From Sphingomonadaceae bacterium (GTDB lineage Bacteria; Pseudomonadota; Alphaproteobacteria; Sphingomonadales; Sphingomonadaceae): DNA of 64,000 bases. A program made the position numbers and the translations under genes. Shown piece by piece: positions 17,399-27,435 of this stretch. The first letter of the stretch is position 1. The number at the start of each line of letters is the position of its first letter. The stretch spans positions 434,001 to 498,000 of the forward strand of contig JACKKZ010000003.1 in assembly GCA_024236195.1 (NCBI GenBank), read 5' to 3'. The notes beneath the pieces are model-generated. The model saw only the letters and a list, made by a program, of their open reading frames with translations. It was not told the origin of the DNA and ran no database searches.

Positions 17399-17729
17399 CC
17401 GGACTGAACAATTCGCCTTCGATGAAGGCGACCTTGCGGCCCATCTTCAACACCCGAGCCTTTGCCTTCAACGGGCCAATCGGAACCAGCTTGAGGCAGC
17501 TGATATTGAAATCGAGATTGAGCGGCAACAGCTTGAAATTGCTGCCATGATATACGGCTGCTCCCATCACTTCGTCCAGGAATCCGCCGATCAACCCGCC
17601 CTGCACCACCCCGCGCGGCGAGGCGAATTCAGGCGGGGCAACGAAGTCCATTTCGACCACGCCGGTTACGGGGTCGTAGTGAGCGTCCCCCGAACCGATC
17701 AACCGTGATGAAGCGCAATCGAAATCCAT
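17337..17729 (-). CDS. PaaI family acyl-CoA thioesterase (hotdog fold)
   Basis: A 130-residue hotdog-fold protein with VVQGGLIGGFLDEVMGAAVYH, where the HGG-type motif is replaced by QGG; the catalytic acidic residue is in the LDE that follows. It would hydrolyse acyl-CoA or aryl-CoA thioesters. It lies between infB and the DUF1697 gene in the nusA-infB transcription unit, which is not a standard place for it. Confidence 0.88.
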   Translation of the reverse strand: MDFDCASSRLIGSGDAHYDPVTGVVEMDFVAPPEFASPRGVVQGGLIGGFLDEVMGAAVYHGSNFKLLPLNLDFNISCLKLVPIGPLKAKARVLKMGRKVAFIEGELFSPDGELLARSTSTAMLSEVPAG

Positions 17730-17758
17730 TGCCTATGCCCGGCGCGAGTGCCTGCTCC

Positions 17759-20287
17759 TCAGAGCACGCGCTCGCGTTCCTCCACTTCAAAGACTTCGAG
17801 CTGGTCACCCGGCTTGATGTCGTTCGTATCCGCCAGCACAACGCCGCATTCGAGGCCAGCGCGGACTTCGTCCACATCGTCCTTGAAGCGCCGCAGCGAG
17901 GCGATGGTCGTCGCCGATACGATAACATCGTCGCGGGTAAGACGCGCGAACAGGCCCTTGCGGATGGCGCCTTCCTCGACCAGCAGGCCGGCAGCCTTGT
18001 CCTTCTTGCCCGAACGGAAGACTTCCTTGACCTGGGCACGACCGACTACATGTTCGATCCGCTCCGGACCCAGCTCGCCAGCCAGTTCCTTCGCCACTTC
18101 CTCGGTCAGGTGGTAGATGACGTCGTAATACATCATCCGCACCTTGTCCTTCTCGATCAGCTGGCGCGCCTTGGCATTGGGACGCACGTTGAAGCCGACG
18201 ATCGGGGCATTGGAAGCAGCGGCCAGCGTCACATCGCTTTCCGTGATCGCGCCGACACCGGAATGGAGCACACGCACCTTGATCTCGTCATTCGAGATAT
18301 TGTGCAGCGCATTGATGATGGCTTCCGCGCTACCCTGCACGTCAGCCTTCACCACCACCGGCCATTCGATCACATTGCTCTTCAAATTGGAGAACATGGT
18401 GTCAAAGCTGGTCGGGGCCAGCGCGGTGCGCTGTTCAGTCGCCTTTTCCTTGCGGTATTGGGAAACTTCACGCGCACGCTGTTCGTTTTCGACCACGGCC
18501 AGCTTGTCCCCGGCGGAAGGAACCCCGCCCAGGCCAAGCACTTCGACCGGCATGGACGGACCAGCCTCCTTGATCTGCTTGCCCTTGTCATCAACGATAG
18601 CGCGCACACGGCCGCTTTCGGTGCCGACCACGAAGGTGTCGCCACGCTTCAGCGTGCCGCGCGTCACCAGTACAGTGGCAACCGGGCCGCGGCCCTTGTC
18701 CAACTGCGCCTCGACCACGGTCGCTTCGGCCATGCGGTCAGGGTTGGCCCGCAATTCAAGCAATTCAGCCTGCAGCAGGATCTTGTCGATCAGCTCGTCC
18801 AGCCCCTTGCCGGTCTTAGCCGAGAGTTCCACGTCCTGCACATCGCCGGACATGGCCTCCACGATGACTTCATGTTCAAGCAGGCGGTTGCGGATTTTTT
18901 GCGGGTCCGCTTCCGGCTTGTCGCATTTGTTGATCGCCACGATCATCGGCACACCGGCTGACTTGGTGTGATTGATGGCTTCAATCGTCTGCGGCATGAT
19001 CCCGTCATCAGCAGCCACCACCAGCACCACGATATCAGTGACATTGGCACCGCGCGCGCGCATTTCGGTAAAGGCTGCGTGGCCCGGCGTATCGAGGAAG
19101 GTCAGCTTGTCGCCGCCCTTCGTCTTGATCTGATAGGCGCCGATATGCTGGGTGATGCCGCCCGCTTCGCCCTTCACTACATCGGTACCGCGCAGCGCAT
19201 CCAGCAGGCTGGTCTTGCCGTGATCGACATGGCCCATGATGGTGATAACCGGCGGGCGCGGCTTGAGCGTTTCTTCCGGATCGACATCCTCTTCGGTCTG
19301 GATATCGACATCGCTTTCGGAAACGCGCTGGATGTTATGGCCGAATTCCTCGACCAGCAGCTCAGCCGTATCCTGGTCAATCGTCTGATTGACGGTGACC
19401 ATCATGCCCATGTTGAACAGTGCCTTCACCAGGTCGGCACCCTTTTCAGCCATGCGCTGGGCGAGTTCCTGCACGGTAATCGCTTCCGGCACGACAACGT
19501 CGCGCACCTGCTTCTCACGCTGGCGCTTGTCACCACCACCCTGCAGGCGACGTTCCTTTTCACGCGCTCGCTTGAGCGCGGCGAGGCTGCGGGCACGGGC
19601 GCCTTCATCATCGTTCAGTGCACGATTGACGGTCAGCTTACCGCCGCGGCGCTTGTCACCACCGCCGCGTTCCGGCTTCGCAGCTTTCTTGTCTTCCTTC
19701 TTCTTTTCCGGGCGCTTTGGCTCAGGCCGGGCAACCGGCGTGAACCTGCGCGGCGAAGGCGCAGCGCCAGAATCCTCAGCAGGGGCAGCCGCGGGCTCGG
19801 CAGCTTCGTCTGCTACCGGGGTGGCTTCTGCCGCCTGCTGGGCTTCTTCTGCCTGACGTTCAGCCTGTTTGGCGGCTTCTTCCTCAGCCTTGCGATTTTC
19901 TTCCGCACGGCGCTTTTCATCTTCGGCTGCCTTGAGCCGCTCTTCCTCTTCGCGCTTGCGTGCTTCTTCGGCAAGCCGCAGCCGCTCTTCCTCGGCTTCG
20001 CGCTGCAAGCGGGCAACGCGTTCCTGCGGAGTTTCGTCCGAAGCGGCCGGCTTCTTCTTCGGCGCGGGCTTTGGCGCTTCCGCAACCGGCGGCGGAGGTG
20101 GCGGGGGTGGAGGTGGGGCAGCCGCTTCCTCGCCCGGCTTGACGAGCTTGCGGCGACGCTTGACCTCGACCGCCACCTTGTTGGTGCGGCCGTGGCTGAA
20201 GGTCTGCTTGACCTCGCCTGCATCGACCGACCGCTTCAGCCCCAAAGGCTTGCGGGTGCGGGTCGGTTTGTCTTCACTATCGCTCAT
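17759..20287 (-). CDS. infB: Translation initiation factor IF-2
   Basis: IF-2 is the GTPase that brings initiator tRNA to the 30S subunit. The 842-residue protein has the IF2-associated N-terminus (RKPLGLKRSVDAGEVKQTFS), a polyproline run and a long charged Glu/Arg/Ala coiled region. The GTPase domain begins at about residue 352 with GHVDHGKT, then DTPGHAAF and NKCDKP. The C-terminal domains follow. I chose MSDSEDKPTR at 20287 because AAGGA lies about 12 bases upstream and the family begins here. Confidence 0.97.
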   Translation of the reverse strand: MSDSEDKPTRTRKPLGLKRSVDAGEVKQTFSHGRTNKVAVEVKRRRKLVKPGEEAAAPPPPPPPPPPVAEAPKPAPKKKPAASDETPQERVARLQREAEEERLRLAEEARKREEEERLKAAEDEKRRAEENRKAEEEAAKQAERQAEEAQQAAEATPVADEAAEPAAAPAEDSGAAPSPRRFTPVARPEPKRPEKKKEDKKAAKPERGGGDKRRGGKLTVNRALNDDEGARARSLAALKRAREKERRLQGGGDKRQREKQVRDVVVPEAITVQELAQRMAEKGADLVKALFNMGMMVTVNQTIDQDTAELLVEEFGHNIQRVSESDVDIQTEEDVDPEETLKPRPPVITIMGHVDHGKTSLLDALRGTDVVKGEAGGITQHIGAYQIKTKGGDKLTFLDTPGHAAFTEMRARGANVTDIVVLVVAADDGIMPQTIEAINHTKSAGVPMIVAINKCDKPEADPQKIRNRLLEHEVIVEAMSGDVQDVELSAKTGKGLDELIDKILLQAELLELRANPDRMAEATVVEAQLDKGRGPVATVLVTRGTLKRGDTFVVGTESGRVRAIVDDKGKQIKEAGPSMPVEVLGLGGVPSAGDKLAVVENEQRAREVSQYRKEKATEQRTALAPTSFDTMFSNLKSNVIEWPVVVKADVQGSAEAIINALHNISNDEIKVRVLHSGVGAITESDVTLAAASNAPIVGFNVRPNAKARQLIEKDKVRMMYYDVIYHLTEEVAKELAGELGPERIEHVVGRAQVKEVFRSGKKDKAAGLLVEEGAIRKGLFARLTRDDVIVSATTIASLRRFKDDVDEVRAGLECGVVLADTNDIKPGDQLEVFEVEERERVL

Positions 20288-20309
20288 AAAGCTCGCTTGT
20301 CCTTCAATC

Positions 20310-21053
20310 TCAATTCGTCGTCGCGGCGCGCTGCACAGGCGGCGCACCCTCTTCCATCAACGGGCTGTCTGCCCCCTGGAAATGCATCAGGCGTTGCAGG
20401 GCCGAAGCGACCCGACTGGCCGCTTTCTGATTGGCCAGCGCCATATGGACGACATTGTCGCGGCCCAATGCCACAGACAGTGCCGCCCGGTCCAGTGGCA
20501 AGCGTATTCCCCGCTCACCGCTCCCTTCAACCTCACGCCCTACGCGCCAGGCCTGGTCAAGCTTACTGGTGCCATCTTCGCCCGCATCGGAGGCATGTAG
20601 CAGCAATTCCACCACCCCGCCGCGGGCATGTTCAGCAATGCGGTCTGACCCCAAGATAAGGTTTCCTGCCCGCATTTCGAGGCCCAGCCGGTCCAGCAGC
20701 ACCCGCGTGAGCGCTGCGTCGACCCGATCCGGCAAATCGTCCGGAACTGTAAGCGGTGCCCCCTTGAAGGCGCGGGCCAGCGCGCCACGCAACGCCCCGC
20801 CCTTCTTGCCTTCACCCATGGCCGCTTCCAGCTCCCCGCGTGTCACACCGATCCACGCACCCCGGCCAGGAGCCTTGGCCAGCGGATCGGGCAACACGTC
20901 GCCTTCCGGACTGATGGCCAGCCGGACCAACGCATCACGCGCGCCATGCTCCCCAGAGAGGATGCAGCGGCGTTCAGGCTCGGACTTCCTGGCCCGAGCC
21001 TTGCGGCCGTCAGCGATGTCGGGCGTCAGGCGCTCATTGTTCGGAGTCCGCAT
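20310..21053 (-). CDS. YlxR/DUF448 RNA-binding protein with L7Ae-like C-terminal part
   Basis: A 247-residue protein. The N-terminal YlxR domain has the conserved RRCILSGEHG and GRGAWIGV motifs. The C-terminal part (SALSV, NVVHMALANQKAAS) resembles the L7Ae-like domain often fused to YlxR in alphaproteobacteria. The role is RNA binding linked to transcription or ribosome function. The start overlaps the nusA 3' end by 20 bases. It is in the conserved place between nusA and infB. Confidence 0.88.
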   Translation of the reverse strand: MRTPNNERLTPDIADGRKARARKSEPERRCILSGEHGARDALVRLAISPEGDVLPDPLAKAPGRGAWIGVTRGELEAAMGEGKKGGALRGALARAFKGAPLTVPDDLPDRVDAALTRVLLDRLGLEMRAGNLILGSDRIAEHARGGVVELLLHASDAGEDGTSKLDQAWRVGREVEGSGERGIRLPLDRAALSVALGRDNVVHMALANQKAASRVASALQRLMHFQGADSPLMEEGAPPVQRAATTN

Positions 21054-22680
21054 CAGCGGCCTCCTGGGTTACAGGTTCCTGAGCGGGCTCTTCATCTTCG
21101 AACCAATGCGCGCGCGCGGCCATGATGATCTCATTGCCCTGCTCTTCGCTCAGCCCATATTCGCCCAGCACACCGCCCTTGTCTTCCGTGCGCTGGTTAC
21201 GGCGCAGCGGCGGACCATCGGCATTGTTGCGGCGGCGCGGCGCTTCACGCTTGCGGGCGATCAGCTCGTCCGTGGCAAGATCGGCAAGATCGTCAAGCGT
21301 CTTGATCCCTGCCTTGCCCAGCGTCACCAGCATCTGCTCGGTGAGGTGCGGCATTTCGGCGAGGTCATCTTCCACGCCCAGCTCGCGGCGAGCAGCACGG
21401 GCCGTTTCCTCGTGACGTTCAAGCGCTTCAATGGCGCGGCTCTGGAGTTCTTCAGCCAGCTCTTCATCGAAACCTTCGATGCCAGCCAGTTCTTCCAGCG
21501 GCACATAGGCCACTTCTTCCAGCTCGGCGAAGCCTTCTGCCACCAGCAGCTGGCTGAGCGTTTCATCAACGTCGAGCTCTTCCTCGAACATCTTGGAGCG
21601 TTCGGCAAATTCCTTCTGCCGTTTGGTGCTGGCCTCTTCCTCGGTCATGATGTCGATCTGGTTGCCCGTCAGCTGGCTGGCGAGACGGACATTCTGGCCG
21701 CGGCGACCAATGGCGAGCGAAAGCTGGTCATCAGGCACGACCACTTCGATGCGGCCTTCTTCTTCGTCCAGCACCACGCGGGCCACGGTGGCCGGCTGCA
21801 GCGCGTTGACGATGAAGGTTGCGATGTCTTCGCTCCAGGGGATGATGTCGATCTTTTCACCCTGCAGTTCCTGCACCACTGCCTGCACGCGGCTGCCCTT
21901 CATGCCGACGCAGGCGCCGACCGGGTCAATGCTGGAATCGTGGCTGATCACGCCGATCTTCGCACGACTGCCCGGATCGCGGGCGGCAGCGCGGATTTCG
22001 ATGATGCCGTCGTAGATTTCGGGCACTTCCTGCGCGAACAGCTTCTTCATGAAGTCAGGATGCGCGCGGGAGAGGAAAATCTGCGGGCCGCGATTGTTGC
22101 GTTCGACCTTGGTGATCAGCGCGCGAACACGCTCGCCCACACGGGCGGCTTCGCGCGGGATCTGCTGATCGCGACGGATCACACCTTCAGCGCGGCCGAG
22201 ATTGACGATCACATGGCCGAACTCGACCGACTTGATGACGCCGGTGATGACTTCGCCTGCGCGGTCCTTGAATTCCTCGTACTGGCGCTCACGCTCGGCA
22301 TCGCGAACCTTCTGGAAGATCACCTGCTTGGCGCTCTGCGCGTCGATACGGCCCAGGTCCACCGGGGGCAGCGGATCAACGATGAAGTCGCCCAGCTTGG
22401 CATCCTTGTCGAGCTTCTGCGCAGCCTTGAGGTCAACCTGCTTGAAGTAGTCTTCCACTTCCTCAACGACTTCGACCACACGCCACAGGCGCAGGTCGCC
22501 GGTCATCGGGTCCAGCTTCGCACGGATATCGTTTTCTGCGCCGTAACGGGCACGGGCCGCCTTCTGGATTGCCTCTTCCATCGCCTCGATGACGATCGAC
22601 TTGTCGATCATCTTCTCCGTGGCGACCGAATTGGCGATCGCAAGCAGTTCAGCCTTGTTGGCGGAAATCGCACTGGCCAT
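21034..22680 (-). CDS. nusA: Transcription termination/antitermination protein NusA
   Basis: NusA binds RNA polymerase and modulates pausing, termination and antitermination. The 548-residue protein has the N-terminal RNAP-binding domain, S1 region (GVIKSVEFGHVIVNLGRAEGVI), two KH domains (VGACVGMKGSRVQAVVQEL; LAIGRRGQNVRLASQLTG) and a C-terminal acidic helix-hairpin-helix repeat region. It begins on the last base of the rimP stop (TGATG coupling). Confidence 0.97.
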   Translation of the reverse strand: MASAISANKAELLAIANSVATEKMIDKSIVIEAMEEAIQKAARARYGAENDIRAKLDPMTGDLRLWRVVEVVEEVEDYFKQVDLKAAQKLDKDAKLGDFIVDPLPPVDLGRIDAQSAKQVIFQKVRDAERERQYEEFKDRAGEVITGVIKSVEFGHVIVNLGRAEGVIRRDQQIPREAARVGERVRALITKVERNNRGPQIFLSRAHPDFMKKLFAQEVPEIYDGIIEIRAAARDPGSRAKIGVISHDSSIDPVGACVGMKGSRVQAVVQELQGEKIDIIPWSEDIATFIVNALQPATVARVVLDEEEGRIEVVVPDDQLSLAIGRRGQNVRLASQLTGNQIDIMTEEEASTKRQKEFAERSKMFEEELDVDETLSQLLVAEGFAELEEVAYVPLEELAGIEGFDEELAEELQSRAIEALERHEETARAARRELGVEDDLAEMPHLTEQMLVTLGKAGIKTLDDLADLATDELIARKREAPRRRNNADGPPLRRNQRTEDKGGVLGEYGLSEEQGNEIIMAARAHWFEDEEPAQEPVTQEAADADSEQ

Positions 22681-23264
22681 CAGTCGTCTGCCTTCTCTTC
22701 TTCTACAATTTCGTCTGCCCCGCTGGTATCGAGCGGGCGGGTGGCGGCAATCAGCGCGTCGGTAAGGACGAGCTTTGCCGAATGGATTTGGTCGAGCGGG
22801 AGGTAGGTCACCGACCCGTCCTTCATTTCAATCCCGGCTGCGGGCGCATCGTCAAGCTGGCCGAGGCCGGTAAGGGTGCCTTTGTATGCCCGCGATCCCT
22901 TGCGCTCGTCTTCCCAGCCCTTGGCCATCACGATCCGGGTTTCATGCCCGGCCCAATTGGCAAAGTCCTTCTCGCGCGTGAGCGGGCGATCAATTCCGGG
23001 GGAGCTGACCTCGAGGTGATAGGCACCGGGGATCAGCACTTCGCCCTGTTCTTCCAGCTCGTCGATCAAATCGGAAACCCGCCGTGACAGGGCAGCGCAC
23101 TGGTCGATCACCAGCTGCCCGGTCGCCGGGTCTTCCGCCATGATCTGCAACGCTTCGCCGCCATCACCCGCTTCGGACGGCATCATCTTCACGCGCACGA
23201 GCTCAAACCCCAGCGCGGTCGCTTCGGGTTCAATCAGCTCAACAAGGCGCGCAATATCCGCCAT
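22680..23264 (-). CDS. rimP: Ribosome maturation factor RimP
   Basis: RimP is needed for 30S assembly. The 194-residue protein has DQCAALSRRVSDLID and HLEVSSPGIDRPLTREKDFANWAGHE, the conserved core that binds S12. An acidic C-terminal tail (EIVEEEKADD) follows. It is the first gene of the nusA operon; the operon promoter should lie in the gap at 23265-23408, where I could not identify convincing -35/-10 boxes. Confidence 0.95.
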   Translation of the reverse strand: MADIARLVELIEPEATALGFELVRVKMMPSEAGDGGEALQIMAEDPATGQLVIDQCAALSRRVSDLIDELEEQGEVLIPGAYHLEVSSPGIDRPLTREKDFANWAGHETRIVMAKGWEDERKGSRAYKGTLTGLGQLDDAPAAGIEMKDGSVTYLPLDQIHSAKLVLTDALIAATRPLDTSGADEIVEEEKADD

Positions 23265-23408
23265 TCACTCTCCATATCGGGTGACATATGCCGCAAAGCC
23301 CTTTGGTGCCGGCCCCTCGCGGCGCCAGCCCCTCCGTTGTCGCGACAATATCGGGATGGCGCGCAAGTAGGCGCAGCCCGTGTGAATAGCAAGCTTTATT
23401 CGGCCCGC

Positions 23409-23720
23409 TTATCCACCGCAGGCGGTTTGCATCGCCTGTTCTGCCCGGTCGAGCATATCCTGCCGCTGGTCGACGCTGTTGCTGTCGACTGCCTGGTCCC
23501 ACATCTGCTGGAACGCCAGTTTGGCATCATTGCAACGTGCTTCCATCTGCATCCGCTGCTTTTCCGCCACTGCGTCCTTGATCCCGGAAGCTTCCACCGC
23601 CGCCTCTGCCATCGTGTCGGTATTGTTGCTGAGCCAATAACCCCCCGCACCGATCATGATGACCGATACCAGCACAGCAATGGCGATGATCGCAAAGATG
23701 ACTTTCAGGAATTTCGGCAC
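23409..23720 (-). CDS. Small membrane-anchored protein of unknown function
   Basis: A 103-residue protein with one N-terminal transmembrane helix (FAIIAIAVLVSVIMIGAGGYW) and a helical, mostly charged remainder containing two cysteines (EARCNDAKLAF and the C-terminal TACGG). It is probably anchored in the inner membrane with the helical part in the periplasm. No family was recognised. It is upstream of the rimP operon on the same strand. Confidence 0.65.
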   Translation of the reverse strand: MPKFLKVIFAIIAIAVLVSVIMIGAGGYWLSNNTDTMAEAAVEASGIKDAVAEKQRMQMEARCNDAKLAFQQMWDQAVDSNSVDQRQDMLDRAEQAMQTACGG

Positions 23721-23847
23721 GTCTGGCCCCCAACAGCTCCGGCAAAGATGGTTTCAATCTCCCTAAGGCAAGGGAATGAAGACGGGGTAAACCGGGCTGG
23801 ACGGGCAGCGCGCAATCGGCATACTCGCAAGCCAAGAGGAGAAAGAC

Positions 23848-24951
23848 ATGAGCACTTCCGGCTGGGCCATCAATATCGACAAGGGCAATATCGCCATCGC
23901 TACGCTGGCCGATGAAACCCTGCCTGCCCCCGCTGACGGGCAAGTGCTGGCCCGGCTCGACAGATTCGCCATGACAGCCAACAACGTCACTTACGCCGCC
24001 TTTGGCCAGCCCGCCGGGCTGTTCGGCAATGACAAGGGCTATTGGGATTTCTTCTCCCCCGGCAACGGGCCGGGCCGCCTGCCGGTGTGGGGATATGCCA
24101 CGATCATCGCATCCAACTGCGCGGACGTGGCGGAGGGCTCCGTCTTTTACGGCTATTTCCCCCTCGCCTCGCATGTGCTGCTCACGCCGGGCAAGGCCTC
24201 GCCTGCCGGCTTCACCGACCAGTCCCCGCATCGGCTGGATATGCCGCTGGTCTATAACCAATATGTCGCGCTGGCCGGGCTGGATGGATATTCCGCTAAA
24301 GTTCACGACTGGTATCCGGTCTTCCGCCCGCTCTACCTGACCGGCTGGCTGATTGCCGACCAGCTTGAGGATGAGGGCGATTTTGGTGCGTTGCAGGTCG
24401 TCACGACGGGCGCTTCGTCCAAGACGGCCATCGGTTTCGCCCATTCGATGCGCGCGCGCGGCGGTGCCAAGCCGGAGATGATCGGGCTTTCCTCTCCCGC
24501 CGGACAAGCCTTTCTTGACGGGCACGGCCTTTATGACCGGGTGATCGGCTATGACGCTATCAGCTCGCTCGATCCTTCCCGCCTGACGGCCATGGTCGAC
24601 ATTGCCGGAAACCCCAAGGCGGCAGCAGAAATGGCCGAGCATTTCGGCGACAAGCTGACCATGCGGCTGGTGGTGGGCAAGGCGCATTGGGACGCCAATG
24701 ACGAAGCCGGTCGGCATGTTAGCGGCACTGGCTTCTTCGCGCCGGGCCGCGTGCAGAAGCGCATCGGCGACTGGGGCCCTGCAGGCTTCTCCGAACGCAT
24801 GATCGCTGCTTGGAGCAGCTTCATGGTCGATGCCAAGGCCATGTTCCATATCGAAAAGAGCGAAGGCAAGGGGGCCGCGCTGGCAAGCTATAACGATGCA
24901 GTGGCAGGCAAGCTGAACCCGGCAGCGGGGCTGGTGGTGGAGCTGGGCTGA
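23848..24951 (+). CDS. DUF2855 family protein
   Basis: A 367-residue protein resembling DUF2855, a family related to MDR-type reductases but without a recognised enzyme activity. It has FAMTANNVTYAAFG, WDFFSP, PVWGYATI and LQVVTTGASSKTAIG, the last like a nucleotide-binding loop. AGAGGAG lies just before the ATG. The downstream gene is convergent, with a single base between the stops. Confidence 0.87.
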   Translation: MSTSGWAINIDKGNIAIATLADETLPAPADGQVLARLDRFAMTANNVTYAAFGQPAGLFGNDKGYWDFFSPGNGPGRLPVWGYATIIASNCADVAEGSVFYGYFPLASHVLLTPGKASPAGFTDQSPHRLDMPLVYNQYVALAGLDGYSAKVHDWYPVFRPLYLTGWLIADQLEDEGDFGALQVVTTGASSKTAIGFAHSMRARGGAKPEMIGLSSPAGQAFLDGHGLYDRVIGYDAISSLDPSRLTAMVDIAGNPKAAAEMAEHFGDKLTMRLVVGKAHWDANDEAGRHVSGTGFFAPGRVQKRIGDWGPAGFSERMIAAWSSFMVDAKAMFHIEKSEGKGAALASYNDAVAGKLNPAAGLVVELG

Positions 24952-24952
24952 C

Positions 24953-25822
24953 CTATTTCAACCCTTTGAAGTTATCCTGCTTGAGCGTGATCTTGCCCTG
25001 CTCGACCAGCCAGAGCTTATCATTCCTGCTGGTGATGACCATGAAGCCGGGCGGGATCAGCAGGCTGGCAAAGACATGGATCTCGCTTGGTGTATCGCCC
25101 ATCAGGTAGCTCACCCCGGCCCAACCCCGGTCACCATTGGGATTGATCTGTTGGGCAGTGGGCAGATCGAAACAGCTGTTCATATAACGGGTCGTGCCAG
25201 CAACCGATCCATCTTCTGCAATGTCGGCACGAAAATGTCCGCCGATGGGATAAGTCTTTGTCTCCCGCGTTGAAGTGAGCAGATAGAAGGCGATGTGGCC
25301 ATGCTCATCCGGCGGCAGTGCCAACGTATTGGCAGGTTCGCGGCTGCAGAGGCGATAGCCAGCCTTGCCCATCGCTTCCAGCGCAGGGCCGCGCGCCTTG
25401 AACAGGCGCTCTGCCAGCGGGGACAGGGCGGGCAGGTCACCCTCCACCGGGCCGCCGCTAACCACCGTGCTGGTATCGACCGTGTAGCGCGCAAATTCCA
25501 GCAAGGCCCCTTCCCGCTCAGCAACGAAGATTACGTCCAGCATGGCATCGCCTTCGCGCGGCACCACCACATAGCCGCGCGCACCTTCGACCTTGGATGG
25601 ATCAAGGTCAGCCATCATCGCATCGGTGCCGTGCCAGGCAGCCTGATCATACAGCCACATCAAGCGGCCGCGCGTCTCAGCCGTTCCAATATCTGCCAGC
25701 AGGGCCGGATCGGTGACTTCAACCACCTTTTCCGCCTCAGCCTTATCTTTCTTGGCAAAGGCCGGAGAGGCAGCAGGCATGGCCAGCACCAAAGCAGCCA
25801 GAGCTAAAGTAATTCCCCGCAT
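24953..25822 (-). CDS. Exported protein of unknown function
   Basis: A 289-residue protein with a Sec signal peptide (MRGITLALAALVLAMPAASPAFA). I see no recognisable enzyme motif in the mature part, which has a conserved-looking ICY-free, beta-rich composition with YVVVPREGDAMLDVIFVAE and GGHFRADIAEDGSVAGTTR. I chose the ATG at 25822 after GGGAGAGGG; a GTG six codons upstream is possible. It sits just downstream of pspF but 22 bases apart, so co-transcription is possible. Confidence 0.75.
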   Translation of the reverse strand: MRGITLALAALVLAMPAASPAFAKKDKAEAEKVVEVTDPALLADIGTAETRGRLMWLYDQAAWHGTDAMMADLDPSKVEGARGYVVVPREGDAMLDVIFVAEREGALLEFARYTVDTSTVVSGGPVEGDLPALSPLAERLFKARGPALEAMGKAGYRLCSREPANTLALPPDEHGHIAFYLLTSTRETKTYPIGGHFRADIAEDGSVAGTTRYMNSCFDLPTAQQINPNGDRGWAGVSYLMGDTPSEIHVFASLLIPPGFMVITSRNDKLWLVEQGKITLKQDNFKGLK

Positions 25823-25844
25823 ATCCCTCTCCCTATTCACTGCC

Positions 25845-26876
<1,032 letters not shown>

Positions 26877-26904
26877 TGACCCGAAACATAGTGAAATTTC
26901 CCGA

Positions 26905-26927
26905 ATGTTGGCAATGAAAACCAACAT
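26905..26927. promoter_or_regulatory. Inverted repeat upstream of the psp promoter, candidate PspF enhancer site
   Basis: ATGTTGG and its complement CCAACAT flank a 9-base spacer, between pspF and the sigma-54 promoter and about 52 bases upstream of the -24 box. The position fits an activator site (UAS). The binding is inferred only from position and symmetry. Confidence 0.5.
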
Positions 26928-26978
26928 GTCGTTCGTCGATTTCCTCACAAGCCGCAGAAATCCTCGGCTCGTGCAGTT

Positions 26979-26994
26979 TGGCACAGCGGTTGCA
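26979..26994 (+). promoter_or_regulatory. Sigma-54 (-24/-12) promoter of the psp operon
   Basis: TGGCAC, five bases, then TTGCA: this matches the sigma-54 consensus with GG at -24 and GC at -12 and the exact spacing. It drives the plus-strand psp genes and lies 50 bases upstream of the first small gene. With the divergent pspF, it shows the operon needs PspF and RpoN. Confidence 0.9.
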
Positions 26995-27043
26995 AAGTAT
27001 TGGGCAAGCCCAAGGGCCACCCCATTCGGAAGGAAACGAGACC

Positions 27044-27196
27044 ATGTACAACCGCCGCTTTTTCCAGAGCAGACTGGGCCAGGCCGCGCTTGCCAGCATT
27101 GCGGCGATGATGGCCTTTGTCGCCCTCTCCACGCAGATGCAGGCCACTCCCGCCTTCGCGGCGACAATCCAGGCCGAAACCGTGGAACTGGCATGA
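27044..27196 (+). CDS. 50-residue exported or membrane peptide, first gene of the psp operon
   Basis: A 50-residue protein beginning MYNRRFFQSRLGQAALASIA, with a hydrophobic helix (AALASIAAMMAFVALS) and an ATPAFA site that looks like signal-peptide cleavage. The sequence AAGGAAAC upstream supports the ATG. It is the first gene after the sigma-54 promoter, so it should be induced with pspA. Its stop overlaps an ATG (ATGA, 27193) that opens the frame running into PspA. No family recognised. Confidence 0.72.
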   Translation: MYNRRFFQSRLGQAALASIAAMMAFVALSTQMQATPAFAATIQAETVELA

Positions 27197-27435
27197 CCCG
27201 CCCAGCCGAACATAACAAGCTTGGCCCCATCGGGCCGGAGCGTGAGAATGGCCCTGCTTCCGCCCAACCTCTGGCCAGCAATCTCTCGCGGCTCGACGCA
27301 GAGGTAGAGCGGCTGCGCCGCAGCCCTACCCCGACGCAAAGCGCCCCCCGCTACCAGCAGCGCGACCGGTTGCAGGATCTGCAGGACCAGGCCGCCGAAA
27401 AATTCAACGAACTCTTCTCCAACGGAGCACCTTTG

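Noticed and set aside
18968..20659. A plus-strand frame opposite infB and ylxR
   Set aside because: Shadow of the charged IF-2 N-terminus; Phe/Arg-rich pattern with no domain.
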